A stretch of 64,000 bases of DNA from Bradyrhizobium manausense (GTDB lineage: Bacteria; Pseudomonadota; Alphaproteobacteria; Rhizobiales; Xanthobacteraceae). The stretch spans positions 186,001 to 250,000 of the forward strand of contig NZ_JAFCKB010000002.1 of NCBI RefSeq assembly GCF_018130615.1, given 5' to 3'. The translations under genes were made by a program, and so were the position numbers. Below the pieces are notes generated by a model. That model searched no databases. It had not been told where the DNA came from and saw nothing but the letters and a program-made list of their open reading frames with translations. This document shows positions 47,567-56,688 of the stretch, piece by piece (positions within the stretch are counted from its first letter, which is position 1; every line of letters begins with the position of its first letter).

Positions 47567-49128
47567 TGCGTCTTCTCGCTGCGTTCGCGATGCTGCTTGC
47601 CATCGCCGGCACTCCGACCAGCGCGTCGGCACATGCGGCGCTGATCTCGGTCGAACCGGCGAGCGGAAGTATCCTTGCGAGCGCGCCGAAGGCGGTGGAG
47701 CTGCGCTTCAACGAGGCGGTGACGCCGGGCGCGATCCAGTTGATCGACGGTGCGGGCAGGGCGCGCGACGATGCGCGTGTCACGACATCGGGCGAGGCAA
47801 TCACGGTTGCGATGCCGCCGGACTTGCCGAAGGGCACCGCGGTCGTGAGCTACCGGGTGATCTCGCAGGACGGTCATCCCGTCGCGGGATCGGTGATCTT
47901 TTCGATCGGCGCGCCGACGGCCACGCAGCCCCGGGCCAAAGCGGATGGCCGATTGAGCGCGATGATCTGGTTGTCTCGGATCGGTCTCTATCTCGGGCTC
48001 TTCGTCGGCGTCGGCGGCGTGTTCTTTGGCCGCTGGATTGCTTGGTCGATGACGGCCATGAGGGTACCGCGCGCAGCGCTGCTTTTGGGTCTGCTAAGTG
48101 CCGCTGTCTCGTTGGGCGTGTTGGGTCTCGATCTCCTTGGGCTGCCGCTGGCGGCGATCGTGACGGCGGCTCCTTGGACCATCGCATTTGCGACCAGCGC
48201 CGGCCTCGCCTCGAACGTTGCCATCGCGGCGATGCTGCTCGCGCTGATGGCGCTGAGTCGCGTGTGGTACGCGCGCGCTCTTGCGGTCGTCGCCTTCATC
48301 GGTGTTGGCCTATCGCTCGCCATGACCGGGCACGCGGCAACGGCATCGCCCGAGGTGCTGACGCGACCGGCGGTCTTCGTCCATGGCCTCGCTGTCGCCT
48401 TCTGGATCGGCGCGCTGACGCCGCTTGCAGCGCTGCTGTCGAAGCCGACACCGGCGGTGCTACCGCTCCTCAATCGCTTCTCGCGCATCGCAGTGCCGGT
48501 GGTCGCCGCGCTGGCGTTGACCGGTCTCGTGCTCGCAATCATCCAGCTTGAAAAGCCGGCGGCGCTGGTCGAGACGACCTACGGCCTCATTCTCTCGGTC
48601 AAGCTCGTGCTGGTCTTGTTCCTGCTGGCGCTTGCCGCGCTCAATCGTTACAGGCTCACACCGGCGCTGGTGAAAGATCGGGGCGTCGCAACCGTACTCA
48701 AACGCTCGATCCTGCTCGAATGCGCTGCCGCGCTCAGCATCTTCGCCGTTGTCGCCGGCTGGCGCTTCACGCCGCCGCCGCGGACCATCGTGCCGGAGAC
48801 GCCCCTGGCGATCCACATCCACACCGACAAGGCGATGTTCCAGGTGCTGGTGTCCCCAGGCAAGGCCGGCGTCGACGATTTCGTGCTCCAACTCATGACC
48901 GGGGAGGCGACGCCGCTGCAGGCCAAAGAGGCGAGCCTGACGCTGAGCCTGCCGGAGCGCGGCATCGAGCCGATGGAGCGTGACGCCGAACTCGGGCCTG
49001 ATGGCTATTGGCACGTGCGCAAGGTCGAGTTGCCCTTCGCCGGCCGCTGGCATGTGCGGATCGACGCGTTGGTGACCGATTTCGAGAAAATCACACTCGA
49101 GGACGACCTCGAGGTCGCGCCGCCTTAA
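47566..49128 (+). CDS. CopC-CopD fusion protein (copper transport)
   Basis: The 520-aa protein joins a periplasmic CopC domain to a CopD membrane domain. After the signal (RLLAAFAMLLAIAGTPTSAS) His23 begins the mature CopC, with H104 (SQDGHPVAG) as the second copper ligand site. Eight or so helices follow from residue about 130 to 410 (CopD, including VFVHGLAVAFWIGALTPLAAL), and a C-terminal periplasmic domain of about 100 residues ends the protein. Fusion makes copper hand-over direct: CopC captures it and CopD moves it across the inner membrane. Last gene of the copper cluster. Confidence 0.93.
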   Translation: MRLLAAFAMLLAIAGTPTSASAHAALISVEPASGSILASAPKAVELRFNEAVTPGAIQLIDGAGRARDDARVTTSGEAITVAMPPDLPKGTAVVSYRVISQDGHPVAGSVIFSIGAPTATQPRAKADGRLSAMIWLSRIGLYLGLFVGVGGVFFGRWIAWSMTAMRVPRAALLLGLLSAAVSLGVLGLDLLGLPLAAIVTAAPWTIAFATSAGLASNVAIAAMLLALMALSRVWYARALAVVAFIGVGLSLAMTGHAATASPEVLTRPAVFVHGLAVAFWIGALTPLAALLSKPTPAVLPLLNRFSRIAVPVVAALALTGLVLAIIQLEKPAALVETTYGLILSVKLVLVLFLLALAALNRYRLTPALVKDRGVATVLKRSILLECAAALSIFAVVAGWRFTPPPRTIVPETPLAIHIHTDKAMFQVLVSPGKAGVDDFVLQLMTGEATPLQAKEASLTLSLPERGIEPMERDAELGPDGYWHVRKVELPFAGRWHVRIDALVTDFEKITLEDDLEVAPP

Positions 49129-49137
49129 GGCGAGCAC

Positions 49138-49152
49138 GGTTCGAGTCGAACC
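49138..49152. repeat. Short palindrome after the copper cluster
   Basis: GGTTCGA and TCGAACC flank a single G, 10 bp after the CopC-CopD stop. There is no T-run after it. It could be a regulator site for the downstream proS or the remains of a terminator. The 147-bp gap before proS holds nothing else I can name. Confidence 0.25.
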
Positions 49153-49275
49153 TGAAGTCGACGGAAAAATGACAGGAATTCCGTCACGTTAGCGGCTTTT
49201 CCTCATTCCCGGCCTTGTGTTTTCGCTCCCAATCCGGTTTCACTGCAACTCCTCACTGATTCCCAGAGTATTGCC

Positions 49276-50595
49276 ATGCGGTTGTCGCGGTTCTTTCTGC
49301 CCATTCTGAAGGAAAATCCGAAGGAGGCGGAGATCGTCTCGCATCGGCTGATGCTGCGCGCAGGCATGATCCGGCAGGAGGCGGCCGGTATCTACGCGTG
49401 GCTGCCGCTCGGCTTCCGGGTGCTGAAGAAGATCGAGCAGATCGTGCGCGAAGAGCAGGACCGTTCCGGCGCGCTGGAACTGTTGATGCCGACGCTGCAG
49501 CTCGCCGACCTCTGGCGCGAGAGCGGCCGCTACGATGCCTACGGCCCGGAGATGCTGCGCATCGCCGACCGGCACAAGCGCGAGCTGTTGTACGGGCCCA
49601 CCAACGAGGAAATGATCACCGAGATCTTCCGCGCCTACGTCAAGTCCTACAAGAACTTGCCGCTCAATCTCTATCATATCCAATGGAAATTCCGTGACGA
49701 GCAGCGTCCGCGCTTCGGCGTGATGCGCGGCCGCGAATTCCTGATGAAGGATGCCTATTCCTTCGACCTCAACGAAGCCGCTGCGCGCGTCGCTTACAAC
49801 AAGATGTTCGTCGCCTATTTGCGCACCTTCGCTCGGATGGGGCTGAAGGCCATCCCGATGCGTGCCGAGACCGGCCCGATCGGCGGCGATCTCAGCCACG
49901 AATTCATCGTGCTCGCGGAGACCGGCGAATCCGGCGTTTTCATCAATCGCGACGTGCTGGATTTGCCGGTGCCTGGCGAGGACGTCGACTATGACAGCGA
50001 CCTGACGCCGATCATCAAGCAATGGACCTCGGTCTATGCCGCGACGGAGGACGTTCACGATCCCGCGCGGTTCGAGCAGGAAGTGCCGGCGGAGAAGCGG
50101 GTGAACACGCGCGGCATCGAAGTTGGCCAGATCTTCTATTTCGGTACGAAATACTCCGAGCCGATGAAGGCGATGGTGGCGGGGCCTGACGGCGTCGATG
50201 TACCGATCCACGGCGGCTCTTACGGCGTCGGCGTCTCGCGCCTGCTCGGCGCCATCATCGAGGCCTGTCATGACGATGCCGGCATCAAATGGCCGGAGGC
50301 GGTGGCGCCGTTCCGCGTCGCGATTCTCAATCTCAAGCAGGGCGATGCGGCGGTCGATGGCGCCTGCGAGAAGCTCTATGCCGAGCTCACTGCCAAGGGC
50401 GTCGACGTGCTCTATGACGACACCGACCAGCGCGCCGGCGCCAAATTCGCCGCCGCCGACCTGATCGGCATCCCCTGGCAGATCATGATCGGGCCGAAGG
50501 GGCTGGCCGACGGCAAGGTCGAGATCAAGAAGCGCAGCGACGGCTCCCGCGAGACCATGTCGCCAGCGGACGCGGTCGCCCGGCTGGTCGGCTGA
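49276..50595 (+). CDS. proS: Prolyl-tRNA synthetase
   Basis: This 439-aa class II synthetase charges tRNA-Pro. Motif 2 ([22 protein letters not shown], key part [10 protein letters not shown], near residue 140) and motif 3 ([13 protein letters not shown] near residue 320) are present. Like other alphaproteobacterial ProS it is the short form: the editing (INS) domain between motifs 2 and 3 is missing. The C-terminal anticodon domain ends [19 protein letters not shown]. In related genomes proS directly follows DUF1467, and lolCD follow proS. Confidence 0.96.
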   Translation: MRLSRFFLPILKENPKEAEIVSHRLMLRAGMIRQEAAGIYAWLPLGFRVLKKIEQIVREEQDRSGALELLMPTLQLADLWRESGRYDAYGPEMLRIADRHKRELLYGPTNEEMITEIFRAYVKSYKNLPLNLYHIQWKFRDEQRPRFGVMRGREFLMKDAYSFDLNEAAARVAYNKMFVAYLRTFARMGLKAIPMRAETGPIGGDLSHEFIVLAETGESGVFINRDVLDLPVPGEDVDYDSDLTPIIKQWTSVYAATEDVHDPARFEQEVPAEKRVNTRGIEVGQIFYFGTKYSEPMKAMVAGPDGVDVPIHGGSYGVGVSRLLGAIIEACHDDAGIKWPEAVAPFRVAILNLKQGDAAVDGACEKLYAELTAKGVDVLYDDTDQRAGAKFAAADLIGIPWQIMIGPKGLADGKVEIKKRSDGSRETMSPADAVARLVG

Positions 50596-50668
50596 ATATT
50601 GTTCATCGCCCGATATCGCGGCCGCCAATCCGGCCACAATTGACCCCGAATCATGGGATTATCGAGCG

Positions 50669-51949
50669 ATGGATGAAACCATGACCGAGACCGTTCAAAC
50701 CGCGCCTTTCGCGCCCTTCGAGTGGATGCTGTCGGCGCGCTATTTGCGGGCGCGCCGCAAGGAAGGATTCATCTCGGTCATCGCCGGGTTCTCCTTCCTC
50801 GGCATCATGCTCGGCGTGGCGACGCTGATCATCGTGATGGCCGTGATGAACGGCTTCCGCAAGGAGCTGCTCGACAAGATCCTGGGGCTGAACGGCCATA
50901 TCCTGGTCCAGCCGCTGGAATCGCCGCTGACCGACTGGAAGGACGTCGCCGAGCGCATCAGCCAGGTTCAGGGCATCCGGCTGGCTGCCCCGGTCGTCGA
51001 CGGCCAGGCACTGGCGTCCTCGCCCTGGAATGCCTCGGGCGTGCTGGTGCGTGGCATCCGGTCAGACGATCTCAACAACCTCACCTCGATCGCCAAGAAC
51101 ATCAAGCAGGGCTCGCTCGAGGGCTTTGACGACGGGCAGGGCGTCGCGATCGGTCGGCGGCTCGCCGATCAGCTGTCGCTGCATGCCGGCGACAGCGTGA
51201 CCCTGGTCGCGCCGAAGGGCGCGGTCACCCCGATGGGCACCACGCCGCGCATCAAGCCTTACAAGATCGTCGCCGTGTTCGAGATCGGGATGTCCGAATA
51301 CGATCTCGGCTTCGTCTTCATGCCGCTCGCGGAAGCGCAGGCCTATTTCAACCGCAGCAGCGACGTCACCTCGATCGAGGTGTTCACCACTAATCCCGAC
51401 CGCATCGACGCCTTCCGCAAGGCGGTGACGGAGGCAGCGGGCCGGCCGGTGTTCCTGGTCGACTGGCGGCAGCGCAACTCAACCTTCTTCAACGCGCTGC
51501 AGGTCGAGCGCAACGTGATGTTCCTGATCCTGACCATGATCGTGCTGGTCGCAGCGCTCAACATCGTCTCCGGCTTGATCATGCTGGTGAAGGACAAGGG
51601 CAGCGACATCGCGATCCTCAGGACGATGGGGGCCTCGCAGGGCTCCATCATGCGGATCTTCCTGATCACGGGCGCTTCGATCGGCGTGGTCGGCACGCTG
51701 GTCGGCTTCTTCGTCGGCCTCGTGATCTGCCTCAACATCGAATCCATCCGGCAATTCCTGTCCTGGCTGACCAGCACCGAATTGTTTTCGCCGGAACTCT
51801 ATTTCCTGTCGAAGCTGCCCGCCGAAATCGACGTCGGCGAGACCACGGCCGTCGTCATCATGGCGCTGACGCTGTCGTTCCTGGCGACGCTGTATCCGTC
51901 GTGGCGCGCCGCGCGCCTCGATCCCGTCGAAGCGTTGCGGTACGAGTGA
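50669..51949 (+). CDS. lolC: Lipoprotein-releasing ABC transporter permease
   Basis: The 426-aa inner-membrane protein is the LolC/LolE type permease that extracts lipoproteins from the inner membrane for LolA. It has the N-terminal helix region [20 protein letters not shown], a MacB-like periplasmic domain (roughly residues 60-265) and three C-terminal helices with the FtsX signature [19 protein letters not shown] (key part [16 protein letters not shown]). Alphaproteobacteria commonly have one such gene rather than separate lolC and lolE. lolD follows 7 bp later. Confidence 0.93.
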   Translation: MDETMTETVQTAPFAPFEWMLSARYLRARRKEGFISVIAGFSFLGIMLGVATLIIVMAVMNGFRKELLDKILGLNGHILVQPLESPLTDWKDVAERISQVQGIRLAAPVVDGQALASSPWNASGVLVRGIRSDDLNNLTSIAKNIKQGSLEGFDDGQGVAIGRRLADQLSLHAGDSVTLVAPKGAVTPMGTTPRIKPYKIVAVFEIGMSEYDLGFVFMPLAEAQAYFNRSSDVTSIEVFTTNPDRIDAFRKAVTEAAGRPVFLVDWRQRNSTFFNALQVERNVMFLILTMIVLVAALNIVSGLIMLVKDKGSDIAILRTMGASQGSIMRIFLITGASIGVVGTLVGFFVGLVICLNIESIRQFLSWLTSTELFSPELYFLSKLPAEIDVGETTAVVIMALTLSFLATLYPSWRAARLDPVEALRYE

Positions 51950-51956
51950 GGGGCTG

Positions 51957-52661
51957 ATGGAGCAGCAGCAGGGGGCGGAAGATGTACCGGTCATCTATCT
52001 CCACGAGATAAGACGGCAGTACCTTCAGGGCGAGGCGGCCCTGACGATCCTCGACAACGCCAAGCTCGCGCTGTGGGCGGGCCAGTCGGTCGCGCTGGTG
52101 GCGCCGTCGGGCTCGGGCAAGTCGACGCTGCTGCACATCGCGGGCCTGCTCGAGGCGCCCGATTCCGGCGAGGTCTACGTCAATGGTGCGCCGACCTCGC
52201 AATTGCCTGACATCGAGCGCACCCAGCTTCGCCGCAGCGATATCGGGTTCGTCTACCAGTCGCACCGGCTGCTGCCGGAATTCTCCGCGCTGGAGAACGT
52301 GATGATGCCGCAGATGATCCGCGGCCTGAAGAAGTCCGAGAGCGTCAAGCGTGCCAAGGAGATCCTCGGCTATCTCGGCCTCGGTGATCGCATCACGCAT
52401 CGGCCTGCGGAGCTATCGGGCGGCGAGCAGCAGCGCGTCGCGATCGCGCGCGCGGTCGCCAATGCGCCGCGCGTGCTGCTGGCGGACGAGCCGACCGGCA
52501 ATCTCGATCCGCACACCGCCGACCACGTGTTCCAGGCGCTGATGCAGCTGGTCAAGGCGACCAAGGTCTCCATGCTGATCGCGACCCACAACATGGAGCT
52601 CGCGGGCCGCATGGACCGGCGCGTGTCGTTGTCGAACGGCCAGGTCATCGAGCTCGAATAG
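51957..52661 (+). CDS. lolD: Lipoprotein-releasing ABC transporter ATPase
   Basis: The 234-aa ATPase powers LolC. Walker [10 protein letters not shown] (near residue 50), signature [15 protein letters not shown], Walker [13 protein letters not shown] and the H-loop ATHNMEL are in order. The MacB/LolD-type DEPTGNLD is diagnostic. It closes the proS-lolC-lolD unit. In many relatives dnaE follows; here the next gene is on the opposite strand. Confidence 0.95.
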   Translation: MEQQQGAEDVPVIYLHEIRRQYLQGEAALTILDNAKLALWAGQSVALVAPSGSGKSTLLHIAGLLEAPDSGEVYVNGAPTSQLPDIERTQLRRSDIGFVYQSHRLLPEFSALENVMMPQMIRGLKKSESVKRAKEILGYLGLGDRITHRPAELSGGEQQRVAIARAVANAPRVLLADEPTGNLDPHTADHVFQALMQLVKATKVSMLIATHNMELAGRMDRRVSLSNGQVIELE

Positions 52662-52789
52662 AAAACGCGAAAACAACCCCATGCACAGTAGACGGCCGTT
52701 GCCGGCTACGGTCGGGGGAATGTCTCCCAACCATCTGACATATCGGACAAACCGGCTGCGACGGCGCATCGCTGCAGCGGCGGGGCCTG

Positions 52790-53869
52790 TTATGGCCGGA
52801 TCACCGTCAATTTGAACGGCCCGCCATTGGCCGCGGCATGCGCCACGGCCTCATTGACGTGGTCGAGGTCGAAGTTCGTCGTCTGGTACTCGTCGAGCCG
52901 CAACAATCCCGCGCGCACCAGGCCGATCAGGCGGCTCGCCGCATCCGGCGGATACATCCACACGCCGTGGATGGAGATGCAGTTGCGCATGATCCAGGGG
53001 TAGGGCAGTTCGAGGCCCGCACCGCCGGCCATGCCGACACCACCCATCAGCACGACGCGACCATAGGCGCGAACCGTCATGACCGCCGCGCGCACCACGC
53101 TCGTGCTCACCGAGGGCGGCATGATGTCGAGCACGCAGTCGATCGAGCCTCCCGCCGCGCGCTTCATTGCCTCGCGGTCGTCGTCCTCGTGACCGGTGAG
53201 CCTGACCGGCTTCACCCGCGCGCCGAAGCGGCGGACGAGGTCGGCCAGGATCGTCTCGTTGCGGCCGGGCGTCACCACGCAGGCCGCCCCCATTGCGAGT
53301 GCGACGGAGACGGCGGCGCTGCCGAAATTGCCGGTGGCCCCGCTCACCAGCACGGTCTCGCCCGCTTGCAGGTTTGCAGCGAGAAAGCCGCCATAGGGCA
53401 CCAGCGCCGTTCCCAGCGCGCACCATTGCGAGGCTTCCGCGGAGGTGATCTGGCCAAGCTTCTTCACGTTCTCGGTCGGCACGCGCATCTGCTCGGCATA
53501 CGAGCCGTGGCGAAAATGCTGCTGCAGGCGCATGCCGCCAGGGCCGGCGGCCGTGAGCCCTTGCAGGGCGATATCGGGCGCCACGATGTCGTCGCGCGAG
53601 CGCACCGTCGGGTCGCAGAACACCCAGTCGCCAATGCTGAGCTTGGTGGCATCAGGGCCGATCGCGCGCACCCGGCCGATGCCGCCAGGGCCGGGGATGA
53701 TCGGCAGGGCGAGCGCGCAGTTGCGCTCCCCGCTGAAGACTTCGTTCATGTAGGACAGGACGCGCGTGGCGACGACATCCACGATGACCTCGCCGGTGCC
53801 GAGCACCGGATCCGGCGCGGTCTCGACCACCAGCGGTGATCCCAGGGATTTAAGGATGGCAGCTTTCAT
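52790..53869 (-). CDS. Zinc-less MDR-type alcohol dehydrogenase/quinone oxidoreductase
   Basis: The 359-aa protein belongs to the medium-chain dehydrogenase/reductase family. An N-terminal GroES-like domain (MKAAILKSLGSPLVV) precedes a Rossmann domain with the nucleotide motif VSGATGNFGSAAVSVA near residue 175. The cysteines and histidine that hold catalytic zinc in alcohol dehydrogenases are not evident, so a quinone- or enone-reductase role is more likely. ATG at 53869 has GAGGTG upstream; GTG at 53878 is an alternative. It diverges from an XRE regulator with which it may be co-regulated. Confidence 0.85.
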   Translation of the reverse strand: MKAAILKSLGSPLVVETAPDPVLGTGEVIVDVVATRVLSYMNEVFSGERNCALALPIIPGPGGIGRVRAIGPDATKLSIGDWVFCDPTVRSRDDIVAPDIALQGLTAAGPGGMRLQQHFRHGSYAEQMRVPTENVKKLGQITSAEASQWCALGTALVPYGGFLAANLQAGETVLVSGATGNFGSAAVSVALAMGAACVVTPGRNETILADLVRRFGARVKPVRLTGHEDDDREAMKRAAGGSIDCVLDIMPPSVSTSVVRAAVMTVRAYGRVVLMGGVGMAGGAGLELPYPWIMRNCISIHGVWMYPPDAASRLIGLVRAGLLRLDEYQTTNFDLDHVNEAVAHAAANGGPFKLTVIRP

Positions 53870-53930
53870 GATGTTCACCTCAGAGACGGGTGATGCTCAT
53901 ATGCGGCGGCCTTGAAGGGACATGAAGGCC

Positions 53931-53951
53931 TGGTATTATCCTAGTATTCCC
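53931..53951. promoter_or_regulatory. Direct repeats between the dehydrogenase and the XRE regulator
   Basis: GTATTATCCTA and GTATTCCCAAA are in direct repeat with an 11-bp period, one helical turn apart. They lie 27 bp upstream of the XRE regulator ATG and 62 bp upstream of the dehydrogenase ATG. This is a likely operator or promoter element for the divergent pair; the binding protein is not proved. Confidence 0.35.
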
Positions 53952-53977
53952 AAAACCCTCCATCACGGGAACACGCC

Positions 53978-54751
53978 ATGGCCGATCCACGCCGCGTCGA
54001 ATTCGGCGATTTCCTCCGCTCCCGCCGCGAAAAGCTGTCGCCGAAGACTGTCGGGCTCCCCGCAGGCCAGCGGCGGCGGACCGCGGGGCTCCGCCGCGAG
54101 GAGGTCGCCCAACTCGCCGGCATCGGCGTCGACTGGTATATCCGCCTCGAGCAGGGACGCACCGTCAGCCCGTCGGTCACGACCATCGATGCGCTGGCGC
54201 GTGCGCTACGCCTCAGCAAGACCGAGCATGCGCATCTCAAGGATCTCGCGCGCGACGGCGCGAGGGGCACGTTCACCCGCGAGGTGGTGCCGCCGCCGAT
54301 CCTGCGCCTGGTCGAGAGCCTGCCGCACCCGGCCTACATCACCGGGCGGCGCTGGGACGTTCTGGCCTGGAATGCCGCCGCCGAGGAGATCTTTGCGTTC
54401 GGGCGGCTGCCGGAGGATGATCGCAACACGCTGCTCTTGATGATGACCAACAAGAAGACCCGGAAATCCTATGGCGCGGGCTGGGCTGACGTGGCCAAGC
54501 GCATGGTCGCGATGTTTCGCGCCACCCACGACGTCTGGGCCGGCGATCCCGCCTTTGCGGAATTGCTGACGCGGTTGCGCGAAGGCAGTCCCGAATTCGT
54601 CAAATGGTGGGGCGCGCACGAGGTGCACGGCACCTTGTCGGGCCACAAGACCATGACCCATCCGACCAAGGGCGTGCTGCATTTCGAGCACACGAGCTTT
54701 CAGGCCAATGACGATCCCGCGCTGAAGCTCGTGATCTATACGCCGGTGTGA
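53978..54751 (+). CDS. XRE-family regulator with MmyB-like ligand-binding domain
   Basis: The 257-aa protein has an N-terminal helix-turn-helix (residues about 10-75, with RTAGLRREEVAQLAGIGVDW and YIRLEQGRTVSPSV) and a PAS-like MmyB domain (residues about 105-255, with ITGRRWDVLAWNAAAEEIF and TSFQANDDPALKLVIYTPV). In relatives the second domain binds a fatty acid or other ligand. Divergent to a dehydrogenase, its probable target. The last 69 bp of the gene (54685-54753) recur exactly at 57978-58046, so it marks one edge of an inserted or rearranged segment. Confidence 0.93.
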   Translation: MADPRRVEFGDFLRSRREKLSPKTVGLPAGQRRRTAGLRREEVAQLAGIGVDWYIRLEQGRTVSPSVTTIDALARALRLSKTEHAHLKDLARDGARGTFTREVVPPPILRLVESLPHPAYITGRRWDVLAWNAAAEEIFAFGRLPEDDRNTLLLMMTNKKTRKSYGAGWADVAKRMVAMFRATHDVWAGDPAFAELLTRLREGSPEFVKWWGAHEVHGTLSGHKTMTHPTKGVLHFEHTSFQANDDPALKLVIYTPV

Positions 54752-54753
54752 GG
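54685..54753 (+). repeat. 69-bp perfect direct repeat, left copy
   Basis: This copy is the 3' end of the XRE/MmyB regulator gene plus two bases after its stop codon. It is identical to 57978-58046 over 69 bp; flanking bases differ on both sides. The pair bounds a 3.2-kb cassette (SDR, AraC regulator, alpha/beta hydrolase). It may come from recombination or insertion that regenerated the gene end. Confidence 0.9.
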
Positions 54754-54849
54754 ATCGATGCTGACAACCGCGCCCATGTATTCTCCTCGAAAGATCAGCT
54801 CGTGGTGTTCGGCTTTAAGTACGGGGACAGTTCGCGCTGGCCTGCTTGT

Positions 54850-55563
54850 TCAAAGTCCTGGCGGCGGTGTGATGTAGCCGGGCATCTCGGCTGCGAGCGT
54901 ACCCTTCAGCATCGCCGTCCCCTTGTCGGCCATCACCTCGCTCTTGCCTGCGGCGAGAGCGTCAAAAGTCTGGCGCACCACGTCGTCGGGGCTCGCCTTC
55001 GGCACGTCGATGCCGTTGGTCAGGTCGGTCTCCATGAAGCCGACATGGAGCCCGAGCACCTGGACGTTGCGCTCACGCAGGTGAAAGCGAAGCTGGTTGG
55101 TGAAGCTCCAGGCGGCCGTCTTCGATGCGGCATAAGGCGTCAGATAGGGCCGCGGCAGCCACACGATATCAGAAAGCACGTTGATGATGGCGGCTTGCGG
55201 CTTGGCCGCCAATATGTGCTCGAACGCCTGCGTCACGCGTATGACGCCGTAATAGTTGGTGTCGAACATCCGGGTCGATTGCGCCTCCATGTCCGGGGCA
55301 AGAGGATTGGCGATCAAGGCGGCAATGCCGGCGTTGTTGATCAGCAGATTTGTGTCCGCAGCCAGTTCGGCAGCTGCGGTGATCGACGACCTATCCGTGA
55401 CATCGATCCTGACCGGGATCGCGCCGGGCTCCAGGAACCCGGTCGTGTTGCGCATGCCCGCGTAGATCTTTCTTGCACCGCGACGACGTGCCTCGCGTGC
55501 AAAAGCCAATCCCAGGCCACGATTTGCCCCAGAGATGAACACTGTTGCGTTTGCGACGTCCAT
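54850..55563 (-). CDS. Short-chain dehydrogenase/reductase (SDR)
   Basis: The 237-aa oxidoreductase has the classical SDR pattern: cofactor motif SGANRGLGLAFA near residue 12, NNAGIA near residue 80, catalytic Ser in NVLSDIVWLP near 130 and Y-x-x-x-K (YAASKTAAW) near 145. Arg in MRNTT after the second strand favours NADPH. Substrate unknown. It diverges from an AraC regulator, with two tandem palindromes just upstream of its ATG. It sits in the cassette bounded by the 69-bp repeat. Confidence 0.9.
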   Translation of the reverse strand: MDVANATVFISGANRGLGLAFAREARRRGARKIYAGMRNTTGFLEPGAIPVRIDVTDRSSITAAAELAADTNLLINNAGIAALIANPLAPDMEAQSTRMFDTNYYGVIRVTQAFEHILAAKPQAAIINVLSDIVWLPRPYLTPYAASKTAAWSFTNQLRFHLRERNVQVLGLHVGFMETDLTNGIDVPKASPDDVVRQTFDALAAGKSEVMADKGTAMLKGTLAAEMPGYITPPPGL

Positions 55564-55579
55564 GACGGATCACCTTTCG

Positions 55580-55611
55580 AAGACGCGTCTTTGTCAAAAG
55601 GCACGTGTCTT
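55580..55611. promoter_or_regulatory. Two tandem palindromes upstream of the SDR gene
   Basis: AAGACGCGTCTT (55580-55591, perfect) and AAGGCACGTGTCTT (55598-55611, one mismatched pair) have related arms and centres 19 bp apart, about two helical turns. They start 17 bp upstream of the SDR ATG, overlapping where its promoter should be. The divergent AraC protein is the obvious candidate regulator, although AraC sites are usually direct repeats. Confidence 0.45.
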
Positions 55612-55737
55612 GATCTCGACCATAGGGTCGCGCCCTGATCTGGTCTGGTAGGAAACAGCCTCCACTGGTATGAACCGCCCAGCGGCATCTGACGATCTCG
55701 TGAAGATTCCGCGTTCGCTTGCTCCGCATTCTGATGC

Positions 55738-56682
55738 GTGCATGTGAACGGTTCGTCAGAGATCCAGGGGATTGCCAGCGTGCTCGCCGACCGGATTTCC
55801 GCAGCAATTGGCCGGGGATTCAAGATCCCGCCACCGCCGACGATCGCCGCACGAATTGCGGGAACGTCTCAGATCGCCTTTTCGCGCTTCAGGAATCTTG
55901 AATCCAAGCCGGGACTCTCCACTCCATCTACTCGGGAGGAGGCGTTCGTCCTCAATATCCCGTTGATGCCGGCAAAATACGCGGTCGTCTCGATCGACGG
56001 CAGGCGTCAGTCGGTCGTTCAATCGCCGGGCAAGGCTTATCTCTTTGACCTGACCTCCAAGAACGAAGTGAGCCTCGACGCGGTCTATGACAGCGTGCGT
56101 TTTCACGTTCCTCAGGCGTCCATCGATGACGCAGCCTATGAAAGGGGCTTGCCTCGCGTCGGCGGTCTCCATGCAAAGTCGCTTGGACAGGATGACCCGG
56201 TTCTCTATGGATTGGCTCTTGCGATACTGCCGGTTGTGATGGATCCCACGCGAGCGACGGCGGCATTTCTGGAATATGCAGCCCTGGCCGTGCATGACCA
56301 TTTGATCTACACTTATGGCGGTCTGCCCAGAGGAATTCAGGCGGTGGGTGGATTGGCGCCGTGGCAAATCCGCCGGGCGTGTGACTTCATCGAAGCCAAT
56401 CTGGCCGGCGATCCATCCATCGTGGCGCTCAGCCAGGAGTGCGGCATTTCAGCCAGTCATTTCGCGCGCGCCTTTCGCGTGTCGCTCGGCATGACGCCGC
56501 ATCAATGGATCACGAAGAGGCGCATCGCGCGTGCAAAATCATTGATGAGCCAATCGGCCGCGACCCTGGCCGAGATCTCGCTTGTCTGCGGATTTTTCGA
56601 CCAAAGTCACCTCGGCCGTCATTTCCTGAAGGAAGAAGGTCTCAGCCCGGCTCTGTGGCGTCGCAGGCAGGGCGCGCGATAG
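55738..56682 (+). CDS. AraC-family transcriptional regulator
   Basis: The 314-aa protein has an N-terminal ligand or dimerisation region and a C-terminal double helix-turn-helix (residues about 210-310). Family stretches there are RRACDFIEANLAGDPSIVAL, CGISASHFARAFRVSLGMTP and FFDQSHLGRHFLKEEGLSP. It probably controls the divergent SDR and perhaps the convergent hydrolase. GTG at 55738 is used; a second GTG lies two codons later. Neither has a strong ribosome site. It lies inside the 69-bp-repeat cassette. Confidence 0.9.
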   Translation: MHVNGSSEIQGIASVLADRISAAIGRGFKIPPPPTIAARIAGTSQIAFSRFRNLESKPGLSTPSTREEAFVLNIPLMPAKYAVVSIDGRRQSVVQSPGKAYLFDLTSKNEVSLDAVYDSVRFHVPQASIDDAAYERGLPRVGGLHAKSLGQDDPVLYGLALAILPVVMDPTRATAAFLEYAALAVHDHLIYTYGGLPRGIQAVGGLAPWQIRRACDFIEANLAGDPSIVALSQECGISASHFARAFRVSLGMTPHQWITKRRIARAKSLMSQSAATLAEISLVCGFFDQSHLGRHFLKEEGLSPALWRRRQGAR

Positions 56683-56688
56683 TCACGA

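Noticed and set aside
49138-49152. The GGTTCGA...TCGAACC sequence as part of a tRNA (T-loop GGTTCGA).
   Set aside because: No cloverleaf, anticodon arm or CCA-proximal acceptor stem can be drawn around it.
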